NCBI GenBank assembly: GCA_013375405.1
Contig: JABXJU010000179.1
Location: forward strand, 1-9,320
Reading direction: 5' to 3'
Length of the DNA stretch: 9,320 nt
Origin: Candidatus Helarchaeota archaeon
GTDB lineage: Archaea > Asgardarchaeota > Lokiarchaeia > Helarchaeales > HEL-GB-A
Shown: piece after piece, positions 6,482 through 9,320 of the stretch
How the letters are laid out: every line of letters starts with the position of its first letter
Numbering within the stretch: position 1 is the first letter of the stretch
The notes under the pieces: generated by a model
Seen by the model: the letters and a program-made list of their open reading frames with translations, nothing else
What the model was told of the DNA's origin: nothing
The model's database searches: none
Made by a program: the position numbers and the translations under genes

Positions 6482-7392
6482 GATACGTTAATAATGATTA
6501 TGGATGCAAAAATAAGAGCCGCACCTATTACGGTAAATATTGTGAAAATTTCAGCCCCCAGAATAATTCCTAAAAATACGCCTAAAACGGTTTCCAATAA
6601 GAGAATATACGTCGTTTTTGTTGCGCTAACTGATTTTAGACCGATATAATAAAGTGAATAGGCGATAGTGGTACAAACGATCCCTAAATAGACTAATTCC
6701 CACCACGGAAAGGAGGGAATTGTAAAAGCAGTAGTAAATGGAGTGTAGTAAATAAATAATAAAGGAATTAAGAATACGAATGTTAGAACCGTTGTCGTAA
6801 GCGATAAATTCAGTGAAGTATATTCAGTATCCTCTTGTGCTAATACTTTACGCCCTAATACGATGTAGAGAGCCCAACAAATACCTCCAAGTAAACTGAT
6901 GAGATTTCCAACTAACTCGCCCTCTAAACTCGCCCTAGTAACAAGCCCTAAGCCTATTACTCCGATTAGAATTCCACTAATCTTTCTATAGTTCATGGAT
7001 TCATGCAACCACAAATACGATAATATCGGTACAAGAATTATACTTGCATTCACTAATAGCGCTAATCTGGCTGATTCTGTGAAGCTAGCAGCCAGAAATT
7101 GAAAAATATACCCTCCTGCATTAATTAGCGTCAAGATATACACGTTCTTGCGCTTGAAATAAAAAAGCTGTGATTTAATCATTTTTATATTGAACACGGT
7201 AAAAATAATGAGTGAAGAAAGAAATGCAAAAAAAAGACGAGCAAATAAACTGATCGCATATCCCGCTCCTTCATAGACTTGGTTCAATTGGTCAACGGTG
7301 TTATCAACAAGTAAAAAAGAAGTACCCCAAAGAAGTCCAGCAGCGATGAGTGAGAGAATTCCCTTTTTAGAGCTGGCAGATTGTATCGACAT
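6478..7392 (-). CDS. EamA/DMT family transporter, ten helices
   Basis: This is a two-repeat EamA-type permease of 304 residues from ATG 7392, with about ten transmembrane helices. Each half has the typical signs: GLLWGTSFLLVD in helix 1 and 'LHESMNYRKISGILIGVIGLGLV' style helix 4-5 junction in the first repeat; GGICWALYIVLGRKVL and the closing LGAEIFTIFTVIGAALIF in the second. Members export or import amino acids, nucleotide sugars or other metabolites at the cell membrane; substrate cannot be predicted. An in-frame TTG at 7401 would add three residues (MNK); neither start has a Shine-Dalgarno site, and I prefer the ATG. It follows the GPH symporter by about 22 bp (13 bp if TTG is used), so the two are probably cotranscribed. 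Its TAA stop overlaps that of the opposing NIPA-like gene within a shared TTAA. Confidence 0.82.
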   Translation of the reverse strand: MSIQSASSKKGILSLIAAGLLWGTSFLLVDNTVDQLNQVYEGAGYAISLFARLFFAFLSSLIIFTVFNIKMIKSQLFYFKRKNVYILTLINAGGYIFQFLAASFTESARLALLVNASIILVPILSYLWLHESMNYRKISGILIGVIGLGLVTRASLEGELVGNLISLLGGICWALYIVLGRKVLAQEDTEYTSLNLSLTTTVLTFVFLIPLLFIYYTPFTTAFTIPSFPWWELVYLGIVCTTIAYSLYYIGLKSVSATKTTYILLLETVLGVFLGIILGAEIFTIFTVIGAALIFASIIIINVS

Positions 7393-7414
7393 CTTGTTCA
7401 ATGGAATAAATTTA

Positions 7415-8818
7415 TTACTCTATTACTTCTTCATACTTGACACGGCGTAAGAATAACCAGCTAATGAAGAGAGCAATTGCCATGAATATCATCATAAGGG
7501 CATAGGCAAAATCACTACCGGTATTATTACCGAGCCAAAAGCCAGCAACGTCATAATTGAATACAGCGAGAAGCACTCCAGCAAGCTGGGATGCTAACGG
7601 AAAAGGAGCAACCACCATGAAGAAGAATACTCCAGTATAAGTCGCTTCTTTACCCTTTGGAGTAATATCCATTAATATTGCATTTTGCAAACTTAGGATA
7701 ATTACTATTACAAATATAACGAACGAGGTTACAATAAATAATTGAATTATGAGGGATATAGGGCTCCCTTGATTCGTCAAAAAAATTCCAAATGGAAAGG
7801 TAAGGAAGCTAAATATTAAAATCCATTTGAAAAGTCTAAGTTTTCCCCACCTTTTCGCTGCATAGTTGCTGAAATAAAATAAAAGCAGTGCAAGAGGAAG
7901 CATACATGCAAGAAGAACCATAAAATCGATAGGTATTGTTACAGGACGGGGTGTTCTATCAACCGTGCTGGGATTTAACTTCCAATCGAGAAAGGGTTTT
8001 AAAATAAACATCATCATCGAAAAAGTGAAAGAGGCAAAAAAAGATGCGAGGGCGTAATTTTTAAAATTCTTATCTTTGAAGGTTTGCCCAATAGAACTTA
8101 ACACACTTGGATTCTCTACCTTTTGAATTCGGTCTAATTTTTCCTTGGGACCAAAGAAAAATACAAATAGAACGGTTGCAATATAAACAAGACTACAAAT
8201 GAGGGTTATAGCAAAATAATTAGAATCAGTTGCGGGGTCAAAAAGAGGTATAACTATTGCTATACCAATGCCAACCAATCCAAATATATTAAAAGTAACT
8301 GTTGTTTTAACTCGATCCTCCGGCTTGGTCAGATCCTGATAAAGGGCAAAATATGAAGTATACATTAGACGATATGTTACCATATATGTTGTTGCTAGGC
8401 ATGAAAGAAGAATAAATATGGAAGCAAATGGTAAGGAGATATAGTTTAGCCCCAATAGAATTAGGGCAATAGCTCCAGGAATGGCAAATAATAAATATGG
8501 ACGTCTTCCCCAACGCGTGTAAGTTTTATCAGAGAGCCATCCAGCAAATAAAAAAGTAAACGCACCTATTCCAAATGCGATGGTTATTACAGTAAATGCA
8601 TGAAGCCATGCCAGATTTGGATTACCCGAAAATGCAGTTTTCTGCAAATAATCTTGTAGGTTCATTGTAAGAACATTGTAGCTCAAGGCCATTCCAATTG
8701 ATCCTATTGACAATCGAATTAATTCAGACCTTTCTATTCTAACGCCTCCTATGGTTTTATTTATTGGGCGATTTTTTGGAATCAAGTTTAAGCTCTTTTG
8801 AAGGAGTTTTGCGATCAT
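7415..8818 (-). CDS. GPH-type (MFS) sugar:cation symporter
   Basis: The longest form has 467 residues and about twelve transmembrane helices with a central hydrophilic loop (about 224-252). The loop after helix 2 has AGWLSDKTYTRWGRRPYLL (92-110), the major-facilitator motif A in the form typical of glycoside-pentoside-hexuronide (GPH) and sucrose-type symporters. YFALYQDLTKPEDRVK (156-171) and its second-half counterpart QNAILMDITP (378-387) match the GPH 'aL..Dl....eR' motif. Such proteins import sugars or glycosides with H+ or Na+; the GH3 enzyme in this window is a possible metabolic partner. The start is uncertain. ATG 8818 makes a 62-bp overlap with the preceding gene and has no ribosome site. 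A perfect AGGAGG lies downstream of that gene's stop, seven nt before in-frame codon 28 (ATA, 8735-8737), where family proteins would be expected to begin. EamA follows in the same operon. Confidence 0.85.
   Translation of the reverse strand: MIAKLLQKSLNLIPKNRPINKTIGGVRIERSELIRLSIGSIGMALSYNVLTMNLQDYLQKTAFSGNPNLAWLHAFTVITIAFGIGAFTFLFAGWLSDKTYTRWGRRPYLLFAIPGAIALILLGLNYISLPFASIFILLSCLATTYMVTYRLMYTSYFALYQDLTKPEDRVKTTVTFNIFGLVGIGIAIVIPLFDPATDSNYFAITLICSLVYIATVLFVFFFGPKEKLDRIQKVENPSVLSSIGQTFKDKNFKNYALASFFASFTFSMMMFILKPFLDWKLNPSTVDRTPRPVTIPIDFMVLLACMLPLALLLFYFSNYAAKRWGKLRLFKWILIFSFLTFPFGIFLTNQGSPISLIIQLFIVTSFVIFVIVIILSLQNAILMDITPKGKEATYTGVFFFMVVAPFPLASQLAGVLLAVFNYDVAGFWLGNNTGSDFAYALMMIFMAIALFISWLFLRRVKYEEVIE
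8745..8750 (-). promoter_or_regulatory. Strong Shine-Dalgarno AGGAGG inside the annotated 5' end of the GPH gene
   Basis: The minus strand has AGGAGG six bp after the stop codon of the upstream membrane-protein gene (8757-8759). Seven nt further on comes ATA (8735-8737), in frame with the GPH reading frame; no ATG, GTG or TTG is at a suitable distance. It is the best ribosome site in the window, so it probably marks the true start of the symporter, either with an unusual AUA start or with a base that was ATG in the ancestor or was misread in the assembly. Confidence 0.6.
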
Positions 8819-9242
8819 ATATCAGATTAGCAATATAGGTTCCATTGACAGCACCTAAGCCACCGAGGAGGCCTCCAATAACAACAGTAATGAGAATTAA
8901 AACATTGGGGACGGCTTCAAGAAACCCAAGGAGTGATGTAATGAGGGCTGTTAGTTCAAATATTGGGCCAATGATCATGAAATAAATGAAAAACATGGAC
9001 CAAACCAAAGCTATCCCGATGAATCCTATTACAAAACTTAGGAGGCCATTTTTTTTCATAAAAAAACCACCGAGTCCACCAGCTAAAAGCATCAGATACC
9101 ACCAACCTGCTAATTCAAAGAGAAATCCAAGGATGATTATAGAGATCAACCCTAAAGCATAGCCATGTGATAGTCTTAAGAAATCTAAAAGCATATCTTT
9201 CAAGATACCAAGTGAATCGAGCGCTTTTCTTTTCAAACTCAT
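8757..9242 (-). CDS. Small four-helix membrane protein of unknown function
   Basis: From ATG 9242 the protein has 161 residues. An amphipathic basic N-terminus (MSLKRKALDS, to about 25) is followed by hydrophobic segments near residues 27-46, 47-61, 66-92 and 114-141, and a basic hydrophilic tail. The helices are glycine-rich (LLAGGLGGFF at 52-61, VIGGLLGGLGAVNG at 121-134). I recognise no family. Its position directly ahead of the GPH symporter and the EamA transporter suggests an operon and perhaps an accessory membrane role, which is inference only. GGTG at 9250-9253, seven nt before ATG 9242, supports this start. The frame stays open to the right edge, through in-frame ATG 9287 and TTG 9290, but the extra residues (such as RQRRCLC) use CGG CGG codons and look non-coding, so I do not include them. 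Confidence 0.6.
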   Translation of the reverse strand: MSLKRKALDSLGILKDMLLDFLRLSHGYALGLISIIILGFLFELAGWWYLMLLAGGLGGFFMKKNGLLSFVIGFIGIALVWSMFFIYFMIIGPIFELTALITSLLGFLEAVPNVLILITVVIGGLLGGLGAVNGTYIANLIYDRKTPSKELKLDSKKSPNK

Positions 9243-9249
9243 GCATAAA

Positions 9250-9253
9250 CACC
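9250..9253 (-). promoter_or_regulatory. Ribosome binding site GGTG of the small membrane-protein gene
   Basis: GGTG is followed by seven bases and then ATG 9242. The same GGTG core precedes the GH3 and NIPA-like genes in this window, which supports choosing this start over the in-frame codons further upstream. Confidence 0.45.
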
Positions 9254-9320
9254 GCCGTTGCCTCAATGTAATCTGATGGATATTCATCAATACTAAGGGG
9301 GAAGAGTATTGGATGGTATT

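Noticed and set aside
8307..8513. A 68-codon minus-strand frame inside the GPH symporter
   Set aside because: The symporter frame across the same bases has conserved family motifs; this frame is an out-of-register shadow.
6478..9242. Reading the right half as a new multi-gene defence or secretion system because it is rich in membrane proteins
   Set aside because: Two of the three genes belong to well-known transporter superfamilies and the third has no feature beyond four helices; nothing points to more than an ordinary transporter operon.
9243..9320. N-terminal extension of the small membrane protein to ATG 9287, TTG 9290 or beyond the window edge
   Set aside because: The extra residues are rich in Arg/Cys with CGG codons unlike the rest of the gene, and ATG 9242 has a GGTG ribosome site at proper spacing.

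Overview
The window most likely comes from an archaeon, and within the archaea most probably from an Asgard (Promethearchaeota) genome of the Lokiarchaeia or a related AT-rich lineage. Three things suggest this. The base composition is AT-rich. Start regions combine weak GGTG-type Shine-Dalgarno sites and TTG starts with TATA-like boxes close to the start codon. The gene at 502-1353 looks like the longin/roadblock-type proteins that are abundant in Asgard archaea. The taxonomic call is an inference from sequence character, not from a search.

Layout, left to right. 1-264 (minus) is the N-terminus of an FAD-linked oxidase that runs off the left edge. 265-501 is an AT-rich divergent promoter region with palindromes. 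502-1353 (plus) is the longin-like protein. It converges, across a 31-bp gap, on an AMP-forming acyl-CoA ligase at 1385-3058 (minus). A 295-bp gene-free stretch (3059-3353) with a spaced 10-bp direct repeat separates the ligase from a cytoplasmic family 3 glycoside hydrolase at 3354-5540 (minus). An 80-bp divergent promoter region carrying a perfect 7-bp inverted repeat lies between the hydrolase and a nine-helix NIPA/DMT-type transporter at 5621-6481 (plus, TTG start). That gene overlaps by 4 bp, tail to tail, the last gene of a minus-strand cluster. The cluster, in transcription order, is a small four-helix membrane protein (9242-8757), a GPH-type MFS sugar symporter (8818-7415) and an EamA/DMT transporter (about 7392-6478).

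How the genes may work together. The intracellular GH3 enzyme (no signal peptide) would need imported oligosaccharides or glycosides, and the GPH-type symporter nearby is a plausible importer, so the right half reads as a small sugar uptake and hydrolysis neighbourhood with two further DMT transporters. The ligase and the FAD-linked oxidase fit acyl or hydroxy-acid oxidation. These links are inferred from proximity only.

No RNA gene, CRISPR array, insertion sequence or integration site was seen. The points most worth a second look are: (1) the GPH symporter start, where a perfect AGGAGG sits 7 nt before an in-frame ATA just after the upstream stop; (2) a Gly-to-Glu change in the A8 motif of the acyl-CoA ligase; (3) the longin-like protein; (4) an apparent insertion in the GH3 catalytic domain. 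I see no convincing evidence of an entirely new multi-gene system.
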